Counted from the first letter of the stretch, positions 12,085-25,254 are shown. The stretch is DNA of 64,000 nucleotides from Liolophura sinensis (GCF_032854445.1 NC_088302.1:33079979-33143978), one strand, 5' to 3'. Program-made: numbers and translations. Notes: generated from the letters alone by a model not told the origin.

Positions 12085-14849
12085 AATCAATAAATGTACC
12101 TTTCACTCATTTAATCCTCTAACGTCATGCCCAGATGTCCTTATGGTGATATGTATATATGTATGAAAGCATATAGGCCTCCCACAATTCAGGCTTGCTT
12201 TTTATTTAGTAAATTGTGAAAAAGGGTAAACTTTAAGGTTATCAGAGGTATCAGTTGCAATGTCGCCAACGTCTCCTTGGAACAAAATGCTGTTTTCAGC
12301 TCTCAAAATAGAAACGGTATTACCTCAGTGGCCTTTGTTGTGGTCAGGTAGACCTAAACAGACGTCACTGCAGATGCGTTTGGTGTTTGTGCTAGAACCG
12401 TCTGCGTGTCAGAAGCTTTCAATACACTGCGGGCAGAATATGTGATTAAAGTGAGCAGTGAAATAAAGGTGATAACTGCAAGTTTCGATCGTTCCTTCAA
12501 GTTATAGGTTACACTGCCTTGTTCAATTGTTGTATTTGTTAAAGGTACTAATATCAGAAAAAGGAGAATATATACTAACAGATTGTATGAATTGTGTTGA
12601 AGAATTCCCATATGGTGTTATAATTTTATGAGACATATTACTATGTCAGATGTCCATTAACTCTGGTGTCACTTAATGCACATGAAGGGAAAGACTGCCT
12701 CTAGTTAAAGGTACCGTCCCCAAACGCAACACTCCAAATTACATGTGAATGAACTCTTTACATATTATATTTTTTACGTATATCTAAACTTTTAAATAAG
12801 TGCAGTCATATTGTAAACTTCTTGGAAAATATTGATGGTACTTGTCACAGAGATCCTTTTGAGTTACATGCATAAGACCTAATGTCCAAAAAGCCAAAGG
12901 ATTCTGCTATAATTGTGAAAGTAAAAACTCTGCACTCAATTAAAATTCCCATTAACATGCAGCCATGGTAACAGAAAGAGTGACAGTGTTGTCTTTTGCG
13001 GTTTGTTTGATGTGAAAGATTTTAAATGTAGCCGAACTGGTGAATACTTTCCGTATACAGTTAAGCTATAAATGAATTACTAAGAAATGGCAATTAATAG
13101 CTTCTTAGTTATCTCTACTCGCTATGTGAGTCATGTGCTATCATCCACTGACTTTCTACTCAATGTGGACTACATGGGTAAAATGCTAAACACACATGAT
13201 AAAGCCTTGAGCTACACAGTAAGCCATACTCATAAACATGGAAACGGCTAGTGTAACCCATTACTGAGAGTCGACTATCGCCAGATTTTGTTCTCTCCCT
13301 AGATTAGTGTTACGGTATTGAAAACAGCAACAGAAAACAGACTCAGTGACTCAATATTACAATGTAAACAATGCTTTATATATATAAAATGAGACGTACA
13401 GTTTTACAGACAGTTCAACAACAACAACATAAAAAACATACACATCAGTATTACCGGTCTTTAAAAGTTTCCAGTTCACCTTTGCACCCCAAGGAACGTA
13501 TTCCAGGAGATCCAACGTAAAGACCATGGGATAAACACACAATTCACACAAGTCACAAATTGTCCCAATCAGGTACTTCGCTAGGTTAGCGAACGCGAAC
13601 ACAGTACACAGGTTACACAGAACTGGAACAGTCAAGCCTTTAAAAGACGTCACACCCGCAGAGCACAACACAGGGTAAATACAGGCATGGAGGTATAATC
13701 CACTTTAGAACAGTTTCCCGCAGAAACTCACAAACGAGCCGTTCAGAGACGTAGAGTAACGTCACCTTGTGGCAGAACAAACGTCCTTTGCAAAACTGAA
13801 AACTTCAGTTTAGAGTCCTTGACGACCTTGTCGGTCAGGTGAGGTCAGCGTGTTAAACAAATTACACAGTCAACACTGTATAATCATAATAAAGATCCGA
13901 ACACCAATAAACGTGACTTCCGCAGAAATTCACTTAAACCAGACATCAGTACAACTGTGGTACACAAACGGTGTCGGCATAGAAATCTGTCCTCCCAAAT
14001 GAAACTGGCATCACCAGCTCATATCAAAATAATGGACTCGATACGAGAGCGTCGCACACTCTCCTGGCTCCCAGTGGATGCAGCAAAAATACCTCCCCTC
14101 TGCACAGAAAACACGGCTTATATACGTTCCAGGTGGATTAAACTATTCTTAGACACAGAATTAACAGCCAATGAAATAAACAAAGCATTGAACAAGGTGC
14201 TTTCGATCAGGTCCGCGCTGTACATATATAACAGGGCCTGTTATGCTTTCACAAAGGTCCGCAGACTAACAGTACATGAAAACGTTAAATAGTCATACAT
14301 AACATTAGAGACAAAAAATACTACTAGAAGAGGTCAAATATTTTTGTTATTACCATTAAGTGGGTGATGGTGAACCAAGAGATCTTGTAATACTTCCTCT
14401 GTGTGGCTGATGATTTGGGCTGTTTTGTGTTAATTTGATCGTAATCAACCGATATACCCTTTTACCCTTTCGATTTAGACATTGCAAACTTCATTATTTG
14501 AATTCTGCTAATTAGTATGAACATCTTGGTAGTATATAGTAACTATGGGACAGCAACATACACCGGACGACCAGTTGGGTTCACAAAATGGACATCAATT
14601 TGGTATAATATCTTTAAACAATGACAAACACAATTAAATTTGACATTACCAATGACAATTACATTTGCATTCGATAAGGATGATTCCAAAGATTTTACTG
14701 CAGGAAATGTGTGACATTTCACAACAAAAAGACACCCTGTCTTTCCTCAAAGGGATTTTACGCAGTCAATTTGCTTCATTAATCTGATTTTAAGACGAAA
14801 TGAGGAAAAAATATGAAGGAGGAGAAAAATTCAGTGTGTTAAGTAATTC
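12085..14849. other. no confident gene; two open frames of about 105-110 codons
   Basis: 13357-13671 on the minus strand starts with ATG and is rich in Val/Leu/Cys/Tyr. 13957-14292 on the plus strand is basic. Neither has a motif I know. The stretch 13690-14290 is somewhat less AT-rich and contains CTTATATACG at 14118-14127, which is TATA-like. It may be an unrecognised repeat or an old exon. Confidence 0.35.
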
Positions 14850-15010
14850 ATTACTCTCGTATTAATTTACCATTGGTTACGGAACAAAATAGTTCATCCT
14901 GCATGCGTGAGAGATGATATTACCTTTAAATATTTAACCGCCACCTAAATTCTTGATTATCAAATCAAGGCTTCTGCTTCTCGCGTATTCATTACGTAGT
15001 GAAAAGACTA
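14850..15010 (+). repeat. dispersed repeat family A, partial copy 3
   Basis: Matches the upstream part of copy 1 (1465-1620) through ATTRATTTAYCATTG, ACCTTTAAATATTTAA and CTTCTCGCGTA. The TATA-containing 3' part is missing. Confidence 0.45.
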
Positions 15011-16317
15011 CAGCATAAAGAGTGTAGAATGTGACAGTTAGCACGTAACCAATTAAATCTGGCGATATGTTCCAAAACGGATAAGGGCTCCTCACATTTT
15101 CCGATGAGTATTGTTAAATACTAGGGTGAAAAACCTTGAGTTCTCACAGAGAATGGTCGCCTTGAGACAACTTTTCATTAAGCCTAAAAACCTGTTTGTT
15201 TTAGGGCATAAGCATTTTCGCCATTGCTATACGCTCAACAGACTTGATTTTGATTAATTTATTCGCCATGAATTTCAAACAGATGCATATATTCACTGAA
15301 CAAAGAGGGCTTTTGGCGGGATTAAAATCATTAAGACTTGACTTGCCCCCAAATATACATTCATAGAATATTTAGTATAAATGATAAAGGTAGTACATTA
15401 TAAGATATTACTTTTCTTTTAAAAAAAATATAGTATAGTGAAAAGAGTACACATAAAAGCTAAATTCGGCCTTTTGAAGGCATTAATACATTTAATCTCC
15501 AAACAAAATCAAACTAAGGACACGGTGCAACGTGGGCATCAAGAAATAATGATAAAATTCTCCGAACTTTACAGACGCACCGGTTTACTGTGAAGGTCAC
15601 AAGGAAGCAATCCAATATTAAGCTGATTGTAACTACCATAACACTGGTAACGCATGTTTTTAGCATGTAAGTATCAGCATCGAAACCCATGATTGCTGTA
15701 TGGAACAAGGCAATAGCTCTAGGATGTACAGTATCATACACTAGCATATTCATTTTCAACTTTCAACTGAACTTTTTGTGTTTGTTTTTTCTCGAATCTT
15801 TTGTCCTTTAATGTTTTGTCATCAAAGTTAATCGATCAATATTTTAGAAAAAAATATTGTTTTTCACAGCAATAATTTACTGACAAAGAAAATTATTTTT
15901 TCACACAGCAAATTTTTTTACAGGAAAAATATTTCCCGTTCGTGGAGTGTAGTCCTGTGGCTAACGGGCAAAACAGACTTCGACTGACGTCAGCGGAAAC
16001 TGATGTGTTCTTGGGTTATAGAAATAACTCTTGCTAGATAGGTTAAAACTGATAATTTGTCGGCGCTATGTTGGTTATGCAATATCACAAAAAGGTACGC
16101 TTGGGATGCCTGTATGCACTGGCTTTGATGTTGTGAATGCTGACAGCTGACAAAAATATAGATCCTTTACACTGTCGGGGTTGCTTTTACTCTCTCGAGA
16201 GTGGCACCTTACTGTGCGAAATTGACGTTTTTCTCCAGTGTTGTTATCGTCACGAAACTGTCATGACATGAATATGAATTCTCCAAAATGAACAGGTTGA
16301 ATAAAGTATTAGTTGGT
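15011..16317. other. no gene seen; MITE fragment inside
   Basis: 15619-15641 carries AAGCTGATTGTAACTACCAT, the arm sequence of the palindromic MITE at 47096-47207. The 81-codon minus-strand frame at 15514-15759 runs through this fragment and is probably a by-product. Confidence 0.45.
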
Positions 16318-16495
16318 AGCCTTTTTGGCCGAGGTGGTTAGCTGTGAGTTTAAGTCCAGGTTTTGCAGCAACCTTCAAGTGGTCGTGGGTTTCTCTGAGC
16401 CCGGTTTCCTCCCACCATAATGCTGGCTGCCGTCGTATAAGTTAAATATTCTTGAGTACGGCGTAAAGCACCAATGAAATAAACAAATAAATGCA
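16318..16495 (+). mobile_element. tRNA-derived SINE (first family), plus orientation
   Basis: A degenerate head (GGCCGAGGTGGTTAG) with a B-box-like GAGTTTAAGTCCAGG is followed by GGTTTCCTCCCACCATAATG, GTCGTATAAGTTAAATATTC, TTGAGTACGGCGTAAAGCAC and an AAATAAAC tail. The head carries an internal deletion between the A and B boxes. Confidence 0.85.
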
Positions 16496-16728
16496 GTCAT
16501 TTACTGCACACTGAAATGGTTTGTCAATACTACAGCACGTTGGTGGTGAATTCCAGTGAATACTAACGGGTACTCAGGAGACAGTGTCAAAGTATAAATT
16601 TATTAAATGATCGATTCATTGATTGATGTGATCAAGAATTCTCACTTATATGACGGCAATCAGGTTAATGGTTGGGGGAAAGTGTATGGAGGTAGCTATC
16701 TGTTATATGGTCGTCAGGAGGATGGTAT

Positions 16729-16820
16729 GTCACAGCACCGTTATGTCACAGCACCGTTATGTCACAGAACCGTTATGCCACAGCACCGTTATGTCACTGC
16801 ACCGTTGTGTCACAGCAGCT
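16729..16820 (+). repeat. 16-bp tandem repeat, about six units
   Basis: GTCACAGCACCGTTAT repeats at 16729, 16745, 16761, 16777, 16793 and 16809 with single-base variants. The frame through it is low complexity. Confidence 0.9.
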
Positions 16821-16829
16821 TGACAAGAA

Positions 16830-18590
16830 TGGAGGTATATTTGGAGTGATTGGTAATGACGCATATGCTTTTAGTCTTTCGCGATTTTAAAATGCAATTA
16901 TATTCAAGTGAGTTTGATATGAGAAAAAATGCTATGTTCGGGTAGATGAATGCTGTCTTCATGTGTTATGTACACGAGATGTGGTAAATATATCCTTTCA
17001 GTGCCTTTTGAGTAACATTGCTAACCGTATTCCACTATACATGTACATGTAAACGACATACCGATATCTGTATAAGGAGAGCACAACTAGGGTAATTTTA
17101 GCTCCAGAATAACCTGAAATATACAGATTTCGATGACGGTTTTGGTGTAAATCAGTTCAGTCGAGGGATTGATATACGCCAATATACCAAACACCAACTA
17201 CCCAGCACAACCAAATCATCGACGTTATTTCTGTCAAATGGCCACACGTCAGTGATGAGAATCCACCCTTTCGTCAGTTTGCTTTTATCTCGGTAAGGGT
17301 CAAACTTCATATCTCCACGTCAATGCTTAAATAGTAGAACTTCACACAACCCCAGCACCATGGCTCAGACAAAACCTTGCAAATTGTCGTATTTAATAAA
17401 CAGTAACATGAAATCAGTGGAAAGAGATCACCCCGGGGAATGATGAGTTCACCAGCAATGTGTTGGTTTATGGAGACCAACGACACGTAAGACTACAGCA
17501 TGGAGAGAGGACAAAACCAGAGCAGCGGCGTTAGAGTGATAGTTGACTAGTTGACAAATAGTCACATGTAACCGTGCCCCCCCCCCCCCCTCAACCACCA
17601 CCACCACTCCCTCCGTTCTCCCCTATACCGCCAATCAACAAAGGAATACTAAACCATAAAAATAAGTAGGTAAATATCCATGGCTTTACACTTGAGATAA
17701 AGGAAGATACACCACTATTCAACCAGATTTCTCATTATTGTTCTGTTATATTCGGTTATATTGCTATAACTGTTGACAAGGTAAGAGATAACCTGACAGT
17801 GGTAGCATGAACCTTGTTCTGTGTGACCTATTATTACCTTAGGCTTAATGAAGACCAATTTATAAAACCCGAGGTCATGAAAAAGTACACAAATTTAATA
17901 GAACGTTCATCAAAAGCAATGGTGTTTTCCCTGAAGGCTTCCTTGTTTAATATAGCTTTGCTCAGAGTGCAGAGGTGTTAAACGAACAAGCTTAAAAAAT
18001 TATTCCCAGTGAAGGCGAAAGTAAAAGATTATGGATTTTCCTTTATGATAATATTAACGGGATGGTAGTTTTTGTCAAACGAACGGCAAAGAGAAAGTCT
18101 TTTATCTTTTCGCCCAGGTGGTCGTAAAAATGAATGTGGAATTACAACATATTCAAGCGTCAACTGTATATGAATGCTGAACACCGTAAAACGTATATAT
18201 GTGTAGGATAAAATGCGCAAATACAGATACCGTTTAAGGACATTTTCGCTTAAGATTTCTTTAATCTCTATACTACTATTTCTCCGAGAAATTTAATTGA
18301 CAGAATGTCATTATTAACTGGTTCGGTGTCACCTACAACAGTTCACCACTACATTAACGTCAATGGCAACAAAGTATTTTTCTTCTCCACGGCAAGGAAG
18401 TTTTATCAATCATAGAATGTCCGAATTGCTTGTATTTCTCATCAATCTTATACGATTTATTTCTGTTCTTGTATTAACACGGTTATACTATTATGCAAAA
18501 GTTATTAAAGTGTAATATTAAATAAGATCGGTGCATTTAATTTATATCAGAGAGCATACTGTTGACTTCTAGCTTCAAACAGCCAAAGAC
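16830..18590. other. no gene seen; family B fragment and poly-C tract
   Basis: 17460-17575 resembles the GCATRGAGAG...GTGATAGTT...CACATGTAA segment of family B (compare 63130-63205) and runs into a C homopolymer at about 17576-17590. Confidence 0.5.
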
Positions 18591-18591
18591 T

Positions 18592-18668
18592 GCTTCGGTG
18601 ACCTAGCGGTTAGAGCGTCCGAATCGAAGTCGGGTCTTTGATATGCAAATTGTGAGCTACATTTGGTA
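18592..18668 (+). mobile_element. tRNA-like SINE head fragment
   Basis: CTTCGGTGACCTAGCGGTTA resembles an A-box arm and GAATCGAAGTCGGGTC a rough B box. The spacing is too short for a functional tRNA and no acceptor-stem pairing is visible, so this is a relic. Confidence 0.45.
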
Positions 18669-19499
18669 ATCCATGCACTATGGGAGGCAACTGCAACCCT
18701 GTGAACAGCTGATTTCTTTTTAGGTGTTAAAGGCACGGTTCAAGCTGTTTCGTCGATCGGAACCAAAGGACATGGATTTGCGGTGTTTCTACGATGAAAG
18801 GGTACGGTTTGCGGAAGATGGTGGAGGAAGATACAAAATTTGGAAAGGTTAGGGGATGAAGGTACACAGCGGTGTTATATGAGGATGAAGAAACGAGGTT
18901 CTCCGTGAAGTTTAAAAGGTCACTTCTGCAGGTATTTTGGGAATTGACATACGCGGTTTTCAAAGGGCTCGGCTCGTGATTTTCTGGGGATAAACTTTTT
19001 GAGGTTTGGCGCATGCCAACCTATTTTACAATACATTTTTCAGTTCCTTAGTTCCATTATATACAAAGCATGTGTAAGAAAACTACTTAAAACAAACAAG
19101 CGCTGGCGTTTCACACCTGTCTTCAGAAATAAATACGTCGTCATGGACGGATACTATAAGTGCTCTTTTCTAATAATTCCTGATGTAGAACTAGTACCCA
19201 TCATCAAGTTATTGTTTTTCGATAATTGTCAGCAGAACAAGAACAACTTCTTTGGGTTTCTCTTGTGCAACAAAGCTGGTTTATCATGGATGATGGACTG
19301 TTAGGCTGGAAACATAATTAACACAAATGAAACTTGTAAATCTATACAAATTGTGACATCATTTATACATCATTCATTTGAGTGGTCAGTTGGTCGCTAC
19401 TCTTGTTAGCTGTCTTATGGTTGAATTAAAGCGAGTGAGATCTGTATGATGATTTATTTATTTAACGAATGGTTGTTATTTTCCAAACATTCACATATT

Positions 19500-19930
19500 G
19501 CTTAAATGTTAAGAAAAACAGAGATTATTGGCCATGCTACAAATATACCTTACGGGGCGAGATTTTTATTTTTATGTACAACCTTTCACAGATATAAAGC
19601 GTTACGAACCCCGACTTTAAACATTGTATTATATATAATTTATATTTTTTATTTGACCGAGTCAATGTCTGATCCACATTTCCCCCTCTGTGTATGTTGT
19701 AGTCTCCAGTGTTGCTCAGTCGAGCGTTCTCGAGGCTTGGATGTTTATGAGTTTAGTGTCATTGTACATAGGGTATACATTCTGGAAATATGTATCGGTG
19801 TTGTAAACATGTTTACGATCAAACCAACTAGAATTTTCTTTACGTTAGTGTATAAATATGAGCGATGGTGTAGCAAAGCTCTCAATCATTTAACCAAAAC
19901 CACTTGAAAGCAGTCATTTACCCAAGTTCA
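19500..19930 (+). repeat. dispersed repeat family A, copy 2
   Basis: Matches copy 1 from GTTACGAACCCC (about 19600) to the TATA region at 19851. A 133-codon frame crosses it (19506-19907), but the same region in copy 1 is not open in that frame, so it is not a gene. Confidence 0.7.
19851..19858 (+). promoter_or_regulatory. TATA-like box in family A, copy 2
   Basis: TATAAATA with the same downstream TGAGCGA as copy 1. Confidence 0.35.
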
Positions 19931-20421
19931 TTTGAGAGCAGTCAAATTTATTGTCATGAACTGTGAGGGATTTTGATGGGTTTGGAGATATCGACTTTCA
20001 TGCCATTCGACATTCGTCATTTGTACTCAATTTTCTGTACGTAGCACTTACATACGTATCTCACTTGCTATTTTTTTGAATCCTTGTTTTGGAGCTTGTA
20101 TCGCTCATTGTCTCTTTGTACGATTACATACATTTTATACCAATTTAACCTGAAAGTGACTTTGTGTATATTTCCGAGGAGTGATACATCGCTAGCTCCG
20201 CATCTCTGAAGCTACCGTCAGCCTGTCCGCCCTGAGGAGTTACACCGTCACAGGCAGTTGTGGAATAAACTATCGTCAGCGTGCCGTGCCAAACAATGTC
20301 ATCCTGTCATCCGTTGACTGAGGAATTCCTCTTGACTGAGGATTTTATATTTACGTGATCAGACTCACCTTTAAATGCAGGAATATCCCATCCGGATTTG
20401 GATGCTATCTTCAGTAAGAGA

Positions 20422-20461
20422 ATAAATAAATAAATAAATAAATAAATAAATATATGTATAT

Positions 20462-20544
<83 letters not shown>
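20422..20544. repeat. compound microsatellite (AAAT)n-(TA)n
   Basis: About seven AAAT units are followed by a TA run of roughly 90 bp with one interruption (AAATATA). The Tyr/Ile frame through it is an artefact. Confidence 0.97.
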
Positions 20545-20545
<1 letters not shown>

Positions 20546-20956
20546 CATTTGTATCGTTTTGTATATTATTGTCAGTTGTATTATTTATCTATATTATGGA
20601 AGGTATATTTCATTTTATTTATCCAGGTCAACTGTCAGAGGAAAAAAACCCAAAAACTGAAAGAAACACTAAGGCAGTATACTAAACTTATTTGTCTACA
20701 AACTTACAGGTTGGGGCCATATAGTAAATACCAGGGAAAAACCAGAATGTTGCGATTTTTTCTTGGTCCATTCTTCTTTTACATCTAATGTATATATAAA
20801 CTGCTTCTTCACAATATAGCTGTAATACTGCCGAAGTAGTGTTAATCATTCATTCGTAAAATGATTTTCGTCTCTTTCGCCCTTTCACTAAACTTGCAGA
20901 GATTCAGCTATATATGTGCTATTTACATTGATATACCTTCAAATCAAGAATATGTA

Positions 20957-21205
20957 TGTATGTCTGCTTGGTGTTTAACGTCGTACCAAATCATTTTTCA
21001 GCCATATCACGACGAGGAGTCATTAGGTGTGTGTATATATTATGTCTTCATGTCACAGGGCGAGTACATCCCGCCAAAGTGTTCTAACCTCATAGTGCTG
21101 CAAGTACCATTATTAAAGTCTTTGATGTGATCCGACCAGGGATTGATCTCGGGGCCTCCTTTCTTCGAGGCGGAAGCTCTAACCATAAGGCCACCGAAGC
21201 GGTTA
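20957..21205 (-). mobile_element. tRNA-derived SINE, second family, copy 2
   Basis: Minus-strand head is CCGCTTCGGTGGCCTTATGG with a B-box-like GAGATCAATCCCTGG. The body retains GGCGGGATGTACTCG and the left end shows GGTGTTTAACGTCGTACCAA after a GTAT repeat. It is internally shorter than copy 1. Confidence 0.7.
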
Positions 21206-21209
21206 ATTG

Positions 21210-22690
21210 TCTCTTTAAGTTAAGACTAAGTCTGATCTTAGATGGCCAGGAATTTTTTTACGCCTAGACATATATATATTTTTTTCGTTTCAGTGACATA
21301 TTTTATACATCTTGATAACTATTATGCATATTTCCATTAATGGTCGCAAATTGCTCCCAACACTCGGACTCTTTCCCACACAATGTAGCTCTTATATTGA
21401 CCACGATGAAAACTGCACTAAGCAACCTCAACCCAACCCCCACCCCACCAACCACCCCCACCCAAACCCGGGATATGTGTGCAGCGTGGCAAAGAAAAGA
21501 ACGACTATGAAAAAAACAGGATTCGTATACAATGGGTAAACGTAATAAGACAAAAAGAGAGTATTAAATTATACGTTCTAATTTTCTTGAAAGGCGTCGT
21601 TTCAAATGATGAGGAGTAAACAAGATAATACGTGGGCACATATGGTTTGTTTCAAGGCAGACGCTTCAAAAGGCAAAGTAAATCATTAACCCAAGTAATA
21701 AAGGCTCCCTTGCATTCTCGGGAGTGTAGTCAGAACATGGGAGTGTAGTCAGAAATATTGTGGTATTGTCTCTTGGCAGAAGATCAAAGGATCCACGTTC
21801 TACATATATGTCTTGGTCTCCTTTGAAAATTTTACGCTGAAGTAATTATAAATTACTGCTGGTAAAGCTTTTCTCCTCTTTTGGGGTCTATGTCGAATTA
21901 CACAAATGGTTTACATCGAATGACACAAATGGTCTATGTGGAATAACACAAATGCCACAAGAATAAAGCCCCGCGGAATATTGTCATCGGATCTGCGGGA
22001 ACGATTGTTTGATCCTTGTTCAACGACACACTCAAAAATATTTCACATTTTTAGTTATTAAGCATCACCTTATAAGTAAAATGCCTTCAAACATCCGCCT
22101 CTACGGTAATCTGTTAGGACCTACAGGATATCGGTGATGTCACATCCTTATATTTGGCATGATATAGTTCTTCAAGGCCCATTCGGTGAATGCGTTCTTA
22201 TTTCTGCATGTTTGTGCATTTTGATTGATTATATCTAGCCGCCTGTGGGTGTCAAGTGTCAAAAACGTGATGTGACGTCACTGGTACCAATATGTTTAGA
22301 AAAGACCCCCAAAGAATCCAAAGTTTCAAATACAATTTACTAGGTCAAAAAATTCCAAAAAAAAGGTAAATAAATAAATAAGTAGAACTTTTTTCCTAGA
22401 TAGCGTTCATTTGACTGGAATTTGACATATACTTCATGTTAGTGTTGTCTTTGCCTTTACGTAACCACCCATACTGTTTTGCTCATACTTGCCCGTAAAA
22501 ATGTTTTTATACAATAGAATGTTCTCTCTAATCTCTGAATGAGATTACCTGGAAAGGAAATGTTTGCTTCTCTAGTAAGACTGGAATGGTATTGTGATTT
22601 GTATTTGACTACGAAATGGCAAAAGAGAGAAAAAATGTCGTGATCAGTTGACAACTTCGTGAACTTTCTATTAACATTAAGACGTCGTCT
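21210..22690. other. no gene seen; old repeat relics
   Basis: 21655-21720 (GACGCTTCAAAAGGCAAAGT) matches 25590-25615, and 21835-21870 matches 25730-25765 and 40675-40700, so a diverged family lies here. 21430-21475 is a C/A-rich low-complexity tract. Confidence 0.45.
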
Positions 22691-22906
22691 TGTCAGTGCA
22701 TGGATAGTGAAAATAGTTATTCATGCCATGTTTCAATGCACGGAGAGTGAAAATACAATTATTTGTGCAATGCTACAATGCATGGATAATGAAAATACAG
22801 TTACTTGTGTAATGCTACAATGTATAGATAATGAAAATACAATTATTTGTGCAAGGTTACAATGCATGGATAATGAAAATAAAACTATTTGTGCCATGTT
22901 ACTACT
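22691..22906 (+). repeat. 42-bp tandem repeat, about five units
   Basis: The unit contains CAATGCATGGATAATGAAAA and TTATTTGTGCAATGCTA. Four 42-bp units remain in one open frame (14-residue repeats with the core LQC.DNEN), but the first unit is 2 bp shorter and breaks the register. This favours a minisatellite over a coding repeat. Confidence 0.85.
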
Positions 22907-23209
22907 TATAAGTTACAATCTTCCTCGATTTTTCTCAGTCTAACTGTTAAGTTAATATGCGGATATCCATGATATTCGGACAGTCTCTGGAATAATTACA
23001 GAAATTTGGCGTCATGGTATTTGCAAACTTAGTGTTAACAGCCATCTGTGGCCAATGTCATGTTTAACCTTCCAAAAGATCCTCGAGGCCTGCGAAATGA
23101 TCGTCGAATAAAGCAATCTTTTCTTTAATTAAATCTGTATTGGTTGGTTTTATTGCATGTCATGCAAGAATCTTGGATAAACAGATTCTGTATAACTCGT
23201 ATCAAAATT

Positions 23210-24860
23210 CTAAATCTTTTATTTTCACGCTCTCTGCATTGTGATTTTATCAATATTTAAGCTTTTACGGCGAAACAAGTTTGAGCTTTGTGGGAAATCA
23301 TATTGAACAATGTACCCTTTGTGGAAAACCTTATTGCATTTGACTGACAGTCGATTAAATTTGTCGACTTTTCATTTTCACCTCTGTTTTTATAGGCATG
23401 TCCATATGAACACTTTGATGATTATAAACATAAACAGAAGGGGACAAGGCTCAAATTTCCAACGCCAGCTTATTCATCGAGACATCATTCTTCCATCCGA
23501 CGCTACCTCGCAATGTAATATCAAAATGCATTTGGTTACATTTCTAAATTGTGACAAAATAAATATCTGTGCTTCTTTACCAATGGTTTTCACTTTTCAG
23601 ATAAGTGAGTACCAAGATGCATTTTTTCCAATAACGAATAATTTATGGAAACAAATCACGAAGACGCGAAAATCACTTAATATGGAAGCTGTGCTTGATG
23701 AGACCATGGTATAACGGTATTCTGACGTAACAGTCTTAGCCGTGACAAAGTTAAACACCTAACCGAATACCCTGGTACGCCTTGCTCACTTGGTTTGGAT
23801 GGTCTCTACCCAAAAGGTTTTGTACAGTACTGATAAAAAAATCACATTTTCGGGAAGTGTCACGGAATAAACTGTGCAAACGGCAATTGCAGTTTTACCT
23901 AACTGTTTGTTTATGACTCCCTTCTGTCACGTCTTTGCGCATAACTTCCAGGTTGTTGCACGAAAGCTATAATTACCTTCTCTGTACAACGTGTTTAACA
24001 AAAAAAGAAAGAAATATTTCAGTTCTCGCTCCATGATGTGGTTATTCAGTTTCAGTTTTAACGAGGGCAAGTCATTTGTCGTGTCACGCCCTGATTCATG
24101 TCATTGCCAGAGGCTCAGCAGTAATCGGGGAACATGGCCACTTGTAATGACTCTGAACAGGAAAACGAATGGGCTATTGCAATATCATTATTAGGCAAAG
24201 TGATAAATTTGTTCCGTTTTTCCGATGCATTGACGGAAGGATAATCGAGAGCTGCAAAACATAATGTATACTTGTTTTCCCTATGAAATTCTGTCTCCTC
24301 GTTGTGATGTCATGTTGTGAACTTCAATGATGTGAGGTGTTTCCTGTAATCTACATCTTCTATTCCCAAGAAAAGTCACGTTCTGCTATGAATTACATCG
24401 GGACTTGCGAAAGCATCTTTTATTCTCCTCAGACATCATCTCTGTTCATGACACCTGAGCCACGAGACTGCCGGTTTGTTGCCAAGGACACGCCACGTCT
24501 GTCTCGTGCTGTTGAACTATTTTGAGTCGCGCGTGTCCATTAACCCGCCTTGACCTCGGGCTCTATCGTACACAGACGTTATGCATGGCAATGGTACAAA
24601 TAATACAAATCTACCATGTCTTCATTACCATACAATTGCAAACCTCATTATCTTCATCATACATGATTATGGTTATAACTCAGCTGTTGGTACCTCGGGG
24701 CTTTTGGCGGCTCAAAGCACGAGGCAACAATGTATCTGTCAGAATAACTAATGACATATTGTTTGTGGAATATTAGTTTCGTAGACAGATATATTACTTT
24801 GTGGCGACCAGAGAACAACCAGAGACCAGCCGGTTGAAGATTTGAAAAGCAGCAAAAAAC
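23210..24860. repeat. large diverged repeat, copy 1 (family F)
   Basis: 23210-23480 matches 44640-44890 (TTTGTGGGAAA-like and AGRGGACAAGG blocks). 24290-24770 matches 38160-39000 around CACGAGACTGCC, CACGTMTGTCTCGTG and AATGTATCTGTCAGAATAACT. The 134-codon frame at 23310-23714 lies inside and has no known domain. Confidence 0.55.
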
Positions 24861-24974
24861 ATGTTATGTTTAAAAACGATCACATATAGGTGAATTCGCT
24901 TAAGTTGGAAATTTGGTTTCTGCAAGTTGACCTTTTAAAAAACTGTAGAGGAAGGTCTCACAACTCAGGAAAAT

Positions 24975-25196
24975 AATGGGGTACCGACATATTTTCCTGT
25001 CACAACCCGTTGTGCTAGTGTGACTAAGGCCTTGCACGTCACAAGTCCTTTGTTGCGCGATGCAACGCATGTTGCGAGCTGCGGTTTTATTTGGTCTACC
25101 GACTGTGACGTCGCGCTGTTTACGCTTCAGTGGAATGTCCAACGTCACTGAAATGACGTAATACGTTCCACTGCGGAGTTCTGCCGGTACCCCATT
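24975..25196. mobile_element. MITE-like element with 12-bp perfect TIRs
   Basis: AATGGGGTACCG at 24975-24986 is exactly inverted at 25185-25196 (CGGTACCCCATT). The interior is 198 bp without a matching ORF. No target duplication is evident, so a chance palindrome remains possible. Confidence 0.4.
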
Positions 25197-25254
25197 GGTC
25201 ATAAATTGCATGTTGTTTTACCTTATTTGGCCCAAGCCATGGTGCTAAGTGTAA

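Noticed and set aside
12239-12506. Plus-strand reading with coding-like composition (SCNVANVSLEQNAVF, then after two stops VCVSEAFNTLRAEYV)
   Set aside because: Two in-frame stops (12343-12354 region), no intron of plausible size between them, no recognised domain.
13957-14292. 111-codon basic ORF
   Set aside because: Non-ATG start, no known domain; the region may be an old repeat with a TATA-like CTTATATACG.
19506-19907. 133-codon plus-strand ORF
   Set aside because: Overlaps family A copy 2; the homologous region of copy 1 is not open in that frame.
20454-20660. Tyr/Ile repeat ORF
   Set aside because: Direct translation of a (TA)n microsatellite.
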